Source: Diphasiastrum complanatum (taxonomy: Eukaryota; Streptophyta; Lycopodiopsida; Lycopodiales; Lycopodiaceae). From it: a stretch of DNA of 64,000 nucleotides. Shown here piece by piece: positions 34,465 to 45,727 of the stretch. The translations under genes and the position numbers were made by a program. Each line of letters starts with the position of its first letter. Position 1 is the first letter of the stretch. A model generated the notes under the pieces. The model saw nothing but the letters and a program-made list of their open reading frames with translations, made no database searches and had not been told where the DNA came from. Location: NCBI GenBank assembly GCA_029204225.1, contig CM055108.1, positions 12,277,955-12,341,954 of the forward strand, read 5' to 3'.

Positions 34465-34965
34465 CATACAACGAACTCATTGCGGCAGGGGCATGGTTAC
34501 CATTGAAAGAAAACCACAATGCCGACTCTGTTGTAAGTGCTTCGTCTCTCTTCTTACTTTTCTGAGTAAATTTTTTTGTCAAAAGAGATCAACAGGTAGG
34601 ACAAGTTTGGTTTTGGTCAAGCCACCGATCAAGGCAAGGTTTATGAAATATGTGAGAACAAGATGGTAATAGCCATACAAGATCTTCCTTTTCGTACCCA
34701 CAAAGGCAAACTGCTTCACAACAGAACCTCTCTGCGATTGAGCCCACAGTGTGACATTTAGTGAGTCCCACATCTCATCACCAAAATTGCCACTGTGATC
34801 GCGGGGGCCTGATCCTTGATTTCCCACAGGTGGCGCAACATGCCCAAGCTTGATTCCAACTATTTCAAGAATCCAAAAAACAAAATCTGTAATGGAACCC
34901 AGGGAAACAGTTGAATTCAAGATGCAAAGATCAGAGAACTCCAGCCGAGTCATCCAAAATGCCAT
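34465..34965 (-). pseudogene. RING-H2 E3 ligase fragment, right arm of palindrome 1
   Basis: The same gene on the minus strand. ATG at 34965 begins MAFWMTRLEFSDLCILNSTV, then SLGSITDFVFWILEIVGI (hydrophobic, possibly membrane-bound), then GNQGSGPRDHSGNFGDEMWD. This frame stays open across the hydrophobic part where the left arm has a stop. The RING reads CLCGYEKEDLVWLLPSCSHI and KPCLDRWLDQNQTCPTC in another frame (34589-34771), and its first Cys pair region carries a small deletion (VVKQFAFVG against VVKRMQFVQFAFVG). Confidence 0.7.
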
Positions 34966-36146
34966 CTTCTTGCGAGTGTGTGGTAAATCAAATTTGACGT
35001 AGAAGGAAAAAGATGCTAAGATTTTCCTAGAAACGTTCTGAATTCACTTTGAATTCAACCTTCTCTCTCTCACGTTCCCCGAAGATTAACGTTGTTTCTG
35101 TTTCCGTAACACGCCACTATACTTGTAAGCTCCTATTATATTTCTATCAGCTACAAAGAATCAAACAAACTCAGATCTGATCATGATCTTCTTGAGGCTT
35201 CAAGGACATGCTAAAGGAATGTGAACGAATATTATGCTAATATTCACCACTGGATTCAATCCAAAGCAAATTATTCGACACTCTAATGGTAATGCAATGT
35301 GAAGGGATAGCTGATATACTAAAAACATATTCTCTTCTTATAGTATCGACGGCACCCGCAAAACGCAACTTTCACATTAAAATACAATTAAGAAATGGAC
35401 AAACAAGCATGTAAAATAAGATAGTGGAACAAACTACACTTAGATTCTAATGTTTGTTTTTGTAACAAAACATATTACACCACATCAGATTAATTTGACC
35501 TTTAATGAGTGAAGATCTCAATCAGCTCGTATGTCAAATGTGTATTTCAGCTCTAAAAAAGTGTAAGCATGAAACCCATATGAGTGTGTGTGTGTGTGTG
35601 TGTCTAATCGAATCAGCATGCATTCACTCTACTTTGAACCTGCTTTATCAACCTCCTAATTGTATGTTAAACAAGTCTACCATTTCAAGCAATATGTGAA
35701 AGTTTTCCTTGTTGCAAATTGTTGTACCAAGAGTATATATTCGGATAAACAGAATAGAGATAAAAAAAATCTCATTCCAGTCAACCGAAGGTCCATCGTT
35801 GGTTTTCAATGCTAGTAGGCCGCAATTAAGGCTACAAATAGTATACAAAAGCTCTTGGTCCATCGTTGACCGGAAGCTTACTTTTCCTCACAACATCTAA
35901 AATATATATAGCATTCTGTGCGCACAAAGAAGCTTAGAAAAGGTCATAGAGTGCTGAAAAACTAGCACTGGCCTTGTAGGAAAGTTTTTGATAGTTTTGT
36001 TGTAATCTAAATATTGGATGATGTTGTAAACAGTGCTAATTATGGTTGTAAAGCCAGCATTGCTTCTGCATGCATAAAGGCTACCAAAATTTCAACATGC
36101 TCTTCGCACTGCTCAAGGTTTACTTCCACCGCTTGTATAGCCTTTT

Positions 36147-36572
36147 GTGCCTCCCTTTGAATCTTTGGTGACAAATCAGCGACTGGTTTTTCAGAAGATT
36201 ATTATGGAGGATCTTTACTCTTATTCCTTTGGTCAACTTATCAATGATTCACCTTCTAATGTAGTTGGAGCTCGTCTTCTTTCTTGTGCCGGTCCAGGTG
36301 CAGGGGCTTGGCTGGTTGCACGTCCAGTTCTTCCACTCTTGCGACTCAACAATGACTTGTTTATAACTGCCCTTCAAACCAGATTGGGACTCCCACATCC
36401 AATGTTAATTGGTCTCTCGAAGTGTTCATGTGGGCATGTGTTGGATTCCTTGGGTACTCATCTTATGCGGTGCCCCTCAGGTGGAGAACGTATTGTTTCA
36501 CATGATTCCATTCGTGATATATGTGATTTATGCAAGACTAGCATGCTAAAATTGTTGATTTCTACCTTCTAA
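36147..36572 (+). pseudogene. LINE-type retroelement C-terminal domain, copy 1
   Basis: A 141-residue open frame reads SCAGPGAGAWLVARPVLPLL, FITALQTRLGLPHPM and KCSCGHVLDSLGTHLMRCPS. The combination GPGAGAWL...TRLGLP...CxCGxxLDxxGxHxxxC is typical of the cysteine/histidine tail that follows the reverse transcriptase in certain plant non-LTR elements and related plant proteins. No RT is present upstream; the frame begins just 57 bp past the palindrome. Copy 2 is at 49504-49929. Confidence 0.6.
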
Positions 36573-37230
36573 GTAGTTCTAGGTGTGTTGATCAAATTGA
36601 CTCAAGATCAAAATCCATTAAGTGCATTTTGGATCATAACTTTTCATATGGTATCAGAGCAGGTTGCATGTCAAATTTGGAGATTCAACCGTTTCTGGTG
36701 GTGGATTTGAGGGTGCCATAAATTCTTTGTGGATTACACACTCAAATCAAGTTGTTGGAAGCATAGAAAGTGGATCTTTGTGATCCTATCACCATTTTAG
36801 GTCAAATTGCTTGTAGTAGGCTGATTTTTGAATCCATGCACTGGAATTTGGAGACAAAAATTGTTTATGGTAGATAATCATACATTCTAGTAGATTTCAT
36901 ATCAAGATTTGAGCTTTTGCATCTAGATTCTTCTTGATTCAATATATTGTATTTTTGGAGAAACCCTAAATTTGGTAGGATCTCTTGATTTTCAGGTTGC
37001 TGGATTCTCAACAGTAGATTTATGTCTTAGGTGTTAGCAAAAGTTCATCATATTGTGTTTAGATATAGTGTGGTCAAGAAATTAAAACTCTATGTGCTAG
37101 AAAGAAGAGAAAAAGGAGAGAATAGAATGTTCCATATCTTTGTGATTTTTTCTTGAGTTTCATTTGTAGATGTCAAGGGAGTGCTTTGTGCATTGGAACA
37201 GGTTCAAAGTGAAGATCAAATCATTGCAAC

Positions 37231-38088
37231 ATGGCAATCTCAAGTGGCTTCATGTTACAAGGCAACGATAGACTTACCTCTAACAACTATTCTACTTGGA
37301 AGGTAAGGATGGAGTCCTTATTGGAGATGAATGAGTTGATGGAGATTGTTGCAGGTGTGAAGGAGGGGCCTCAAGCACCCGAAGATCAGTTGATGTATGA
37401 TTAGAGAGCTAAAAGAACTCTACACATGATTAAGATGAATGTTACCAATGAGCTTCTCAAGCAAGTTGGTAAGAGCATTACATCAAAGGAGGCTTGGGAT
37501 TCATCTACATCTAGGGTACCAACCCAATGAAGATGAATCTTTTCTAGTTTGCAAAAGAAGGAAGAGAGTGCTCATGCTTTTGTTTTAAGACTTAAAGCAT
37601 ACAATGATGAGCTTGCATATATTGATGAGAGTATTAAGGATGTAGACCTTGTTCAAGTAGATCTTAATGGCTTGTTGGATGATCATACTAATCTTGTTCA
37701 AATCTTTTCCATTCAAAAGACTTTACCAAGCTTGTTGGATTTGCAAGAGATATTGGTGAATGAGGAGTTTAGGCTTCAATCAAGAGGAAGTGGATCTACA
37801 TCTCAAGTTGATGGAGATGAGGCTATGTTCATAAAAGGCAAATTTAAGGGCAAAGACAAAAGCAAGTGGTCAAAGGGTCAAGATCAAGGTGAGCCTTCAT
37901 ATTTTTTTAAGAAGAAGGAAGATAAGTCAAATTTGAAGTGCTTCTATTGCGGAATCAAAGGGCCTTTTTCTAGTGATTGCTTTAAGAAGAAGAGAGATCA
38001 AGGTGATAAGAACACCAACCTAGCTATTGATGAAGATGATGTTGATGAACAAATCTCAAATGATGCTTTCATGTTGCTTGTTGGCTAA
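37231..38088 (+). pseudogene. Copia element 7 gag
   Basis: ATG at 37231 starts MAISSGFMLQGNDRLTSNNY; a TAG follows QLMYD and a stop and gap occur near 37520. From 37549 the frame is open: EESAHAFVLRLKAYNDELAY, then SKWSKGQDQGEPSYF, then a zinc knuckle CFYCGIKGPFSSDC whose essential His is replaced by Pro. Gag coats the RNA in virus-like particles. The same His-to-Pro change appears in the copy at 51200, so the defect predates the duplication. Confidence 0.8.
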
Positions 38089-38372
38089 TGATGGAGACAT
38101 TGATCCTCAGTGGATTTGATAGTGGAGCTACATCACACATGACATATCATGAGGAGTATTACTCATCCTTGATGAATACATCGAGATTGCTCATCACTTT
38201 CTGAGAGAGAAGGTGCAAGCTAAAGAGATCCAACTCCAACATGTTCCATTATCAGATTGCGTGGCTGATAGCCTCACTGAATCCTTGTCTAATAATTCAT
38301 TTATAACCTAAGATCAACCCTTTGAGTTATGAATAAGTGTAACTTAATTTTATTAAACTAGTTTTGAGGAGG

Positions 38373-39016
38373 AATTTTAAAATAGACAAATTTTAGCTTG
38401 ATTAACTAGGTAAATCTTGTGCACACATTTGGAAGTTGTTCCAAGTGTGAATAAGGGGCCTAGCTTGGTTAGATCTGAATCATAGGTGTTAGGGAGGTCA
38501 TTTGATCAAGATTTCTAAAATATAGGACCTAACCATTGAAGGTGGTGAACTACCAACCCTTGGTTGGCATACCTAATGATTAGGTAAATTAGAGACGAGT
38601 AGGTAAATTTTTCTATGAAATGGCACCTGAGGATGAGCCACATCAACTCAGCCAACTCAAATGATGGTTTTGATGTTCTTTCTCATTGACTCATTATTGA
38701 CAATCATGATTTTGTAGTTCACAAGCTAGTCTTGACTTTTCTCTTGTAACTTGTTTTTTAGAGATCATTTTGCAATCAACTCTTAGTGAACATTGAGATA
38801 TACTAATAAGCTATACACAAGACTATACTTTACACATGTGAAGCTTCTTTTGTCTATTTTTACACTCTTTTGATCGCTCTTGCTAGTATTATCAAAGTTG
38901 TGAGTCTATCTCAACCCATTGGAGGTAGATAATCAATGAGATAGATCTAACTATTCAATCAATCACTCTCGAGGGTTAAAACATCCATTCAAAGTTCTTA
39001 TTCTTCAAATTTGACA
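38373..39016 (+). mobile_element. 3' LTR of copia element 7
   Basis: Follows the tract TTTTGAGGAGGAA and ends CAAATTTGACA, a terminus like the LTR at 16677 and (reversed) at 55616. About 644 bp. The TG start seems mutated (AATTTTAAAATAG in place of TGTTAAAAT). It contains TACACATGTGAAG. Confidence 0.6.
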
Positions 39017-41159
39017 CTTTTATGCTTATGACATTTCATTGAATAATGACGATAATCAGTTAGGACTACCTAACAAAGCTATAACAAATATTTATCAATA
39101 GTTTTTCTATCTTGGACAACAATGTTAAAGTGACTCACTTTTTCTATATCCAAATAAGTGTTCCTTTGGGATGAAAAAAGGAAATTTTCTTGAACACATG
39201 AATGTGTTAGAGGCCCGATTGGAGAGAGTCATCATCAAATCAACTTCTTTTGGGCATTGATTGATCCAACAAATTTGTTTGAACTCGAAGGTTTTATGGG
39301 ACACGTGGAGGACGTCCAACTACATATATAGGGAACCACAATGTCTAATTAAGTGGGAATTTTGTGATTATTGCTTTTTAAACATAAAAGAAGAAAGTGG
39401 AATGGTATATAAGTTAATCGGCACTTTACAACCTTTTGTTTGAGAACTTTGATTATCTATATATCATCCATATTTAAATCTTCTAGATTCCACTACCCCA
39501 CATGCAATTTGTATATCCATGTATTGAATAGAATAATGTTAATCTATTGAATTTTATAGTATCCATTGTAACGGGTTTATAACAATGGTATCACGAATGA
39601 TATCACATTAAATCAATAACTAAATAAGTACCTTCATGATATAACAGAATCATTGATGAGTAAAAAATTGATTGTTGAGATTTGAGATTCTATATTCACA
39701 TCTTTATTGAGTAAAGAATGTTCTATTGGATACCATACAAATAAGTTTATCTATGTGATGAACCTTTGAAACGCTCATCACACAAGTCTCTATTGAAATT
39801 CTAGAGAGCAAAAATCAATGATTTTGGCTAATTGTTGAATACTACCTTATTTAATGGCATAAGGAAAGACGATGGTGTCTTTGACTGTTGTAACAACATT
39901 GTAATAAGCCTTGTAGATTACTTGTGATATTACTAGATGCCATTAATTCAAGCTAACCCCATCAAGTAACCAAAATAAAAACTTCAATAACCCATTGTTA
40001 AAGGATTATTTGCAGCTAGTATTTGCAACTAGTAATAGTTAATCAAATTCCTTATTTTGTTTGGAGGATTAACAATGTTTTATACTAGAATCCAATATAG
40101 AATGTTCTAATTCCTAATTTTCCCATGTGCAATTGTATTTCCATGTGTTGAGTTGAATAATAATATTTTATTGAAATGTACAATATGCATTGTGGATTTA
40201 CAAGAACAATGTCATGAATGGTAACACATTGAGAAATTACTAGATACCTACCTTCATTGTGTGGCTACTTGAAGCAAGTGATCAAAATATAATTTTGAGT
40301 GAAACAATACTAAAGAATGATCTGTGGATAATAGTAATTGAACTCTTGTTTTGTTCAAGGGATTAAAAACCTTTTATTCTAGATAAAACAATTTTTTATA
40401 ATATAGCATGCTATGAGATATGCTAAAACTTTGGTGTCATTGCCTACTCAAAGAGATTATGATGAATACAAAGAAATTTGCTTATACTACTACTAGAATG
40501 ATTAATTGGTCTTCTTGAGGTTGTGGTTGGAATGAATTATTGGGGATGGAACCTTGACTACCAATTGAGGGAGCTTTGTTTGCAAAAGGATGCCATTTGC
40601 TTTGGGTAATACGCTTACTACATTCCATTGAATGATGATGATAATCTTCTTAAATTATCTTGCAAAGTTTTAATAATATTCATCAATACCTTGGACAAGA
40701 GTGTTGAAGTGACTCACTTTATCTATATCGAAATAATTGTTCCTTGGGGATAAATGAAGGAAGTTTCCTTGGACATAGAAAATCTATTTGAGTTATAGGA
40801 GAGGGTCATCATAAAATTCACTTTCTTTTTGGCATTAGAGGATCCAGTGAATCTTTTTGAGCTCAAAGGTTATGCATGATACTATCAAGCATTTATAAAC
40901 AATCATGCTATGATTCATTTTCAATAATTGAAAAATGATATTACTTCACTTACATTAAAAAAAAGAATCTTCCTTCACGTAAGTTTCTTTGATATATTTT
41001 TGGAAAAAATTTGTGAGTTTTGACTTGCACTTCTTTATTTTAACATTTTTAACAACTAGTTATATTCTTCATCAGAATGTGAAATCATGCTCCTTCTTGG
41101 TCACTATGTCTTGTACTTGAAATTTGTCCATAATAGATTTTCTTTCATTGCCTAATTTT
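39017..41159. repeat. Noncoding repeat block R
   Basis: Two diverged copies of the same module lie in tandem: 39030-39330 resembles 40620-40880 (GTGACTCACTTTNTCTATATC, GAGAGGGTCATCAT), and 39480-39620 resembles 40120-40230. The block from roughly 40300 to 41159 recurs inverted at 62880-63760 and beyond. No protein domain is recognisable in any frame. It abuts the LTR start at 41160 and, in inverted form, the same LTR start at 62879. Confidence 0.7.
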
Positions 41160-41628
41160 TGTTAAAATATCACTTCCAGCTTGTTGTACCTTGTAGATCT
41201 CAAGTGATTTGAGCTTGATAGGTTCTCACACGTGTGGAGTCTGTTCCCATGTTGGAAAGAATGCACATAAGTCATTTTTATAAAGTTAGATTGATTTTAG
41301 CTTGATCTACACTAGTGTGAAATTGACCTTTGAGTAGAATCTTGAAAATGGTCAAATTGGTCAAACTTTGTGTAAATAGATTGGACTTCCATGTGAATGA
41401 GTTATTACTCACACATGTCAAGATACCATTCACACATGTGGATAAGCTTCTAGAAGATAAGATAGGATGATTCCATTAGATCCTATTTTATAGGGAATAT
41501 TCTTATAAATGTGGAGGACTAGCTTTTTGTTTTCTAGCCAAAGAGAATAGTCAACTTTGGGAAATGAGCACATATGGCTCCCATTGGTGGATCTGGATGA
41601 CTAGGCACTCTTCACACCTCCTTTCTAT
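41160..41628 (+). mobile_element. Truncated LTR, same family as the LTR of copia element 11
   Basis: Starts TGTTAAAATATCACTTCC and matches the reverse complement of 62879-62755 plus 56328-56000. It diverges after CTTCACAC. It contains TCTCACACGTGTGGAG, CACACATGTC and TTCACACATGTGG. Confidence 0.75.
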
Positions 41629-42857
41629 GGTTTCACAATAACCCTAAACCACACTACTTTGATCCAAATTTAGAATGATACCCATCCTAAGTATAGACCT
41701 CCTTTCTATGGTTTCATAGTAACTTCCATAATTGATATAGAGAATAGTGTCCACATGGGATGCTTCACTATTTCTTACATCAAATTTACATGGCCAAAGT
41801 AACTAGAACATGAAGAAGCAGATAGAATGTAAATGAGATGATTCCTCCATGCTTCCAACTTAACCCTCTGGGAAATTACAGCAACCAGATAATAAGTGTG
41901 AGTGATAACCATTTGCTTGCATGTCTCCTCCCTCTTTGTCCTTTCTTGCCATGTATCCATCATAAAACTCCATGAATGAGCCTCCATCTCCATCTTGCCA
42001 CAAGAAGTCATCAACCTTTGATGACTTGATCATGAATGAGTGATATAATGAGCCTCATATAGTTTTATTTCCACCAGCAAAACCATCCAAGAATGCTAAT
42101 ACAACTCCAGCATCAAAATGATGCAAAACAATGTAGCTAGTTTCACCATATCTTGACAATTTGCACACATTCACATGAGATTGCTCAAACATGATATAGC
42201 ACAAGTAAAGTAGACCTGAACAACAATTTCTTGATGCTCCTTTGACCTTACTTGAGTCTTCAATAACCTAAACAAATAGATGCAAAACATCTTGGCCTCC
42301 TTTGATGCTCTTGACTAGCTCCAAATTGCCACCTTTCTTTTTGTGCTGATGAAGGCCTTTAAGATCAACTTCTTGATCTTCCACTTGACCATCAAAGCCA
42401 TTGAGCAAAACTTGTTTTACAGATCCATTAGTTGCATACATTCCATGAAAACCATCATCCACTTGCATAACATCATCTACAAAGAAGATTCACCAAAATA
42501 TGTGAGAAATGCAAGATCAGTAACTTCCACTTGCTTACCTTTCTCATCATAAGTGAGTCTGAAAGGTTGTTGTCTTTCCCTTTATGTCATCCTTGGATTT
42601 TGACTTGAATTTGGCCTTTCACCATCAACATCCAAAGTACCATCAATCACATCATCAACATCAAGTATTTTAGATCCAATGTTCACACCACCACTTGAAG
42701 AAACTTTTGGAAAATTTCCTTCTTCAAAAATAAACTTTCTTCGAATGACCACTGGTTGATGGAATGTAGATCTTGTAAGCCTTGCTTACCTCATTGTAGC
42801 CAACAAACACACCTTTCTTTAAAGAGGGATCCTCCCTGGTTCTATCATTGATTTAGG
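41629..42857 (-). pseudogene. Copia element 8: inverted chimeric fragment
   Basis: Near reverse complement of 52450-53661. On the minus strand it reads the integrase C-terminal hinge (KKGVFVGYNEVSKAYKIY-like, 42857-42700), then MQVDDGFHGMYATNGSVKQV (42468) and MMTSCGKMEMEAHSWSFMMD (42014). RT and RNase H, expected after the hinge, are absent and replaced by these unrelated open segments. At 42857 it is cut by the gypsy fragment. Confidence 0.75.
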
Positions 42858-44690
42858 TGATCTCGATGCACCTGAAATTAATGTCACCATTGCGGGATGT
42901 CTGATTGAAAAAGTGCCAATAGACTCTGGTTCCAGCATGAACATAATAATAGAAGACACAGCTCATGCTTTGGGGCTAACATACATTCAATCGACACAAC
43001 GAAATATCAAGTTAGCTGATTTGACATGACAAAAACCTGTTGGAGAATTGAAGTATGTCACTGTTTATATTCTACAGAAGCTGAAATCTACATTGCAATG
43101 ATGTCGAGATACTTCTTTATCCCTTCATCTAGAGAAATATATTTTTGGTATGAAAGAAGGAATATTACTTGGACACAGATAAAGATAAATTCGAACTTAT
43201 AAAGGACCTCCAGATGCCAACCAATCTACGTGAACTAAGAGCTTTCTTTGGACATGTCGGCTATTATTGGAGATTTATCCAAAATCATGCCTCTATTGCT
43301 GCCTCTCTTACACATCTACTCAAGAAACAAGCGGAACACTTGTGGACGAATGAACAGTAGAAAGCGTTCGAAGAACTTAAGCAAAGGTTGATCAATGCTC
43401 CTATTCTGAGACCACCCAACTGGGCTATTTTATTTCATAGTTATGTTGATGTTTTTGCATTTGCTATTGGCATTTGTCTAAGTCAGAAGGACAATCAAAA
43501 GAAAGACCATCCTATATACTATGCATGTCGTTAGCTTAGTGCCTCAGAGAAGAATTATTCGACTATAGAAAGGGAAGCACTTGGAATGATTTTCACTGTT
43601 AAGAAATTTCGGCATTATTTGTTGGGATATGCTTTCATTTTTCATGTTGATCATTATGCTCTAGAGTATCTTGTAAATGAACCAGATTTATCAGGACGAA
43701 TTGCTCAATGGGTTCTACTTCTGCAGGAATTCACTTATCAAGTAGATTTTTGCCAAGGAAAATATCATACGAATGCTGATTATCTATCAGGAAAAACTAA
43801 AAAACCAATTAATGATGATTTTCCAGACGAAAATCTATTTGAATTTTCATCTGCTAATTTGTTATATTCTGATATTATTATTTATCTGAAGGATCAGATA
43901 TATCCGGATGGTTATGATTTGGAGCAAAAGATAGTTTTTCAATATAAGGTAGCACCTTATACGATTATTAACAATGTCCTGTACAAGCTTGGTACTGATC
44001 AGCAACTAAGAAGATGTCTCGAAACAACAGATATTAAAAAGGTTGTTCAAGCCTTACACTCAAAGGATGCTGGCAGACACTTTGCATTAAAAAACACTGT
44101 TAATAAGATATTGATTGCCAAGTATTGGTGGCCAATAATGTTCAAGGATGTATCAGAACATATTCGTTTGTGCGATCCATGCAAGAGATCTAGTAAGCCT
44201 ACAAAAGCAATGAATTGGCCGTTGACACCAATCCTGCCTCTTGCACCATTTGAGAAGTGGGGGATTGACTTTGTCGGTCCAATCAAACCTGTGACTCAAC
44301 ATACTAAGTGTCGTTATATTCTTGTTGCAAAGGATTATGCTACAAAGAACGTTGAAGCAGAAGCGACGAAATGAAATGATGCGACAACCGTCGCGGCGTT
44401 CTTATTCAAATTTATAATCACAAGATATGGTTGTCCTCTTGAACTAGTAAGTGATTGTGGTACACATTTTCTAAATGACACAATACGGCTGCTGACAACA
44501 TATTTTTTGATTAAACACAGAAAAACAACCCCTTATAATCCAAAAGAAAATGGGTTGATTGAGAGAGCTAATGGAATCTTATATAAGATCCTGAACAAGA
44601 TTACTATTGCACATGTGACTGATTGGGATCAAAAATTACCATAAGTTCTCTGGGCTTATCATAACACAGAAAAGATTGTGATGAACTTGT
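42858..44690 (+). pseudogene. Gypsy element: protease, RT end, RNase H, integrase
   Basis: The protease piece VTIAGCLIEKVPIDSGSSMN (42860-43030) is followed directly by the last part of RT/connection (LQMPTNLRELRAFFGHVGYY, 43169-43360), so most of RT is deleted. RNase H follows with ALGMIFTVKKFRHYLLGYAF. Then a linker, the integrase H2C2 zinc finger (HSKDAGRHF...LCDPCKRSS, 43586-44374), and the core: WGIDFVGPIKPVTQHTKCRY with the first Asp, and VSDCGTHFL with the second Asp, then PKENGLIERANGIL with the Glu. Stops at 43360, 44374 and 44643. Chromodomain not seen. Dead Ty3/gypsy copy. Confidence 0.87.
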
Positions 44691-45170
44691 GTTGGTGTCA
44701 CAATCAATCGAGATGATCTAGTACAAGTCATTCTTAATGGCTTGAAAGAAGACTATGAAAATCTTGTTTAATCCTTTGCTATTAAGGAGTTATCCAACAT
44801 GGAGACTCTTCAAGGAATTTTTATCTCTGAAGAAGCTAGACAAGAGTATAAACTCTTGAGGATGGACAAGCTGTCTCTCAGGCATATTGAAGATGGCAAA
44901 GTGCTCTTTGCCAATAACAAGCACAAATGGAGGAGCAAGAATCACAATTCTCAAGCCCTCAACAAAGACAAAGCTATGGACAAAGACAAAGATGGAGAAG
45001 AAGATGATTCATCTCATCCGTCTACCTCCAAGTACAAGAAGAAAAGAGTCAAGTGTTTCTTTTGTGGCAAAAAGGGGCACTATGTCACTAAGTATTTCAA
45101 GAAGAAGAATCAAGACAATCAAGCCAACATGATCAAAGAACATTCATTTGCAAATGAAGGAGAAGCATAA
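44691..45170 (+). pseudogene. Copia element 9: gag C-terminal part
   Basis: Reads TINRDDLVQVILNGLKEDYE in the lead-in with a stop, then the open frame 44799-45170: METLQGIFISEEARQEYKLL, a Lys/Asp-rich linker, and a zinc knuckle CFFCGKKGHYVTKY whose last Cys is Tyr. It is fused at about 45155 to the element-6 chimera. Confidence 0.7.
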
Positions 45171-45727
45171 TTCATGGTGTCAAGTTTCTCCTCTACACCC
45201 TTCAATGATGTATCTTGTCTGGCATGTAGACTCTGTAGTATGACGAATTGTTGTCATAACCTTCCAGAAATCCTTGATCGGCTTTCTCATCAAGCATCTT
45301 TCGAAGCTTATCAGGAATATGTGCATAAACTGCACAGCCAAAGATTATGATGTGAGACAGATTGGGCTTTCTACCCCACCATAGCTCATGTGGTGTCGTG
45401 TGTGGGACACCAAACTTGCCTGTTCTGTTCTAGATGTATGCGGCTATAGCTACTGCTTTAGCCCACAATGCCCTTGGAGCCTTCGAGTAGGCCATCATGC
45501 ATCTGGCTGTTTCCATCAGGGTCCTGTCCTTTCATTCAGAAACATCATTGTGCTGCGGTGTGTAGGCTACAGTTCTTTTGTGAATGATGCCACGATCATT
45601 GCAGAAGTTAGTGAAGCAATTCGAGATGTATTCGCCACCTCGATCTGTTCTGATCTGCTTCACTTTGCTGCCTGTACATCTCTCAGCCCAATTCACATAT
45701 TCTGTGAATTGTCAAGTGCTTCAAATT
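45171..45727 (-). pseudogene. Second copy of the copia element 6 integrase fragment
   Basis: Closely matches 26458-27030, including the plus-strand gag-like start TTCATGGTGTCAAGTTTC. On the minus strand it shows the same integrase pieces (GGEYISN, VAYTPQHNDVSE-like, LVGYDNNSSYYRVYMPD). It ends abruptly at 45727 where the composite duplication begins. Confidence 0.65.

Larger units (their letters stand above)
32773..36089. repeat. Long palindrome 1 with RING-H2 fragments in both arms
   Basis: The left arm 32773-34430 and the right arm 34465-36089 are near-perfect reverse complements around a 34-bp loop (34431-34464). The outer ends are TTTTGGTAGCC and GGCTACCAAAA. Arms share a CA/TG microsatellite (about 33262-33291 and 35585-35603), the RING-H2 fragment and its presumed 5' region. 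No terminal duplication or transposase gene is visible. The structure resembles a foldback element or an inverted gene duplication. Its RNA would make a stem of about 1.6 kb. Confidence 0.9.
32367..38165. repeat. Composite duplication, copy 1 (~5.7 kb)
   Basis: Directly repeated at 45728-51450 with high identity. The unit comprises a 400-bp leader starting TAGTTTACAACTCAACGG, the RING-H2 palindrome, a LINE-like zinc domain, a partial LTR with PBS, and copia gag up to the protease start. In this copy the following copia interior is deleted from 38166 on. The left neighbour differs completely between the copies, so 32367 is a true boundary. Confidence 0.85.
36573..39016 (+). mobile_element. Copia element 7: internally deleted
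   Basis: A partial 5' LTR ends TTTTCATA, with PBS TGGTATCAGAGC at 36649-36660. A gag frame follows (37231-38088) and the start of protease (GFDSGATSHMTYHEEYYSSL). Then at about 38165 the sequence jumps to the very end of RNase H: IEIAHHFLREKVQAKEIQLQ and SDCVADSLTE (38176-38280). A purine tract GAGGAGG and the 3' LTR close it. Most of pol is missing, so it could only be mobilised in trans. Confidence 0.8.
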
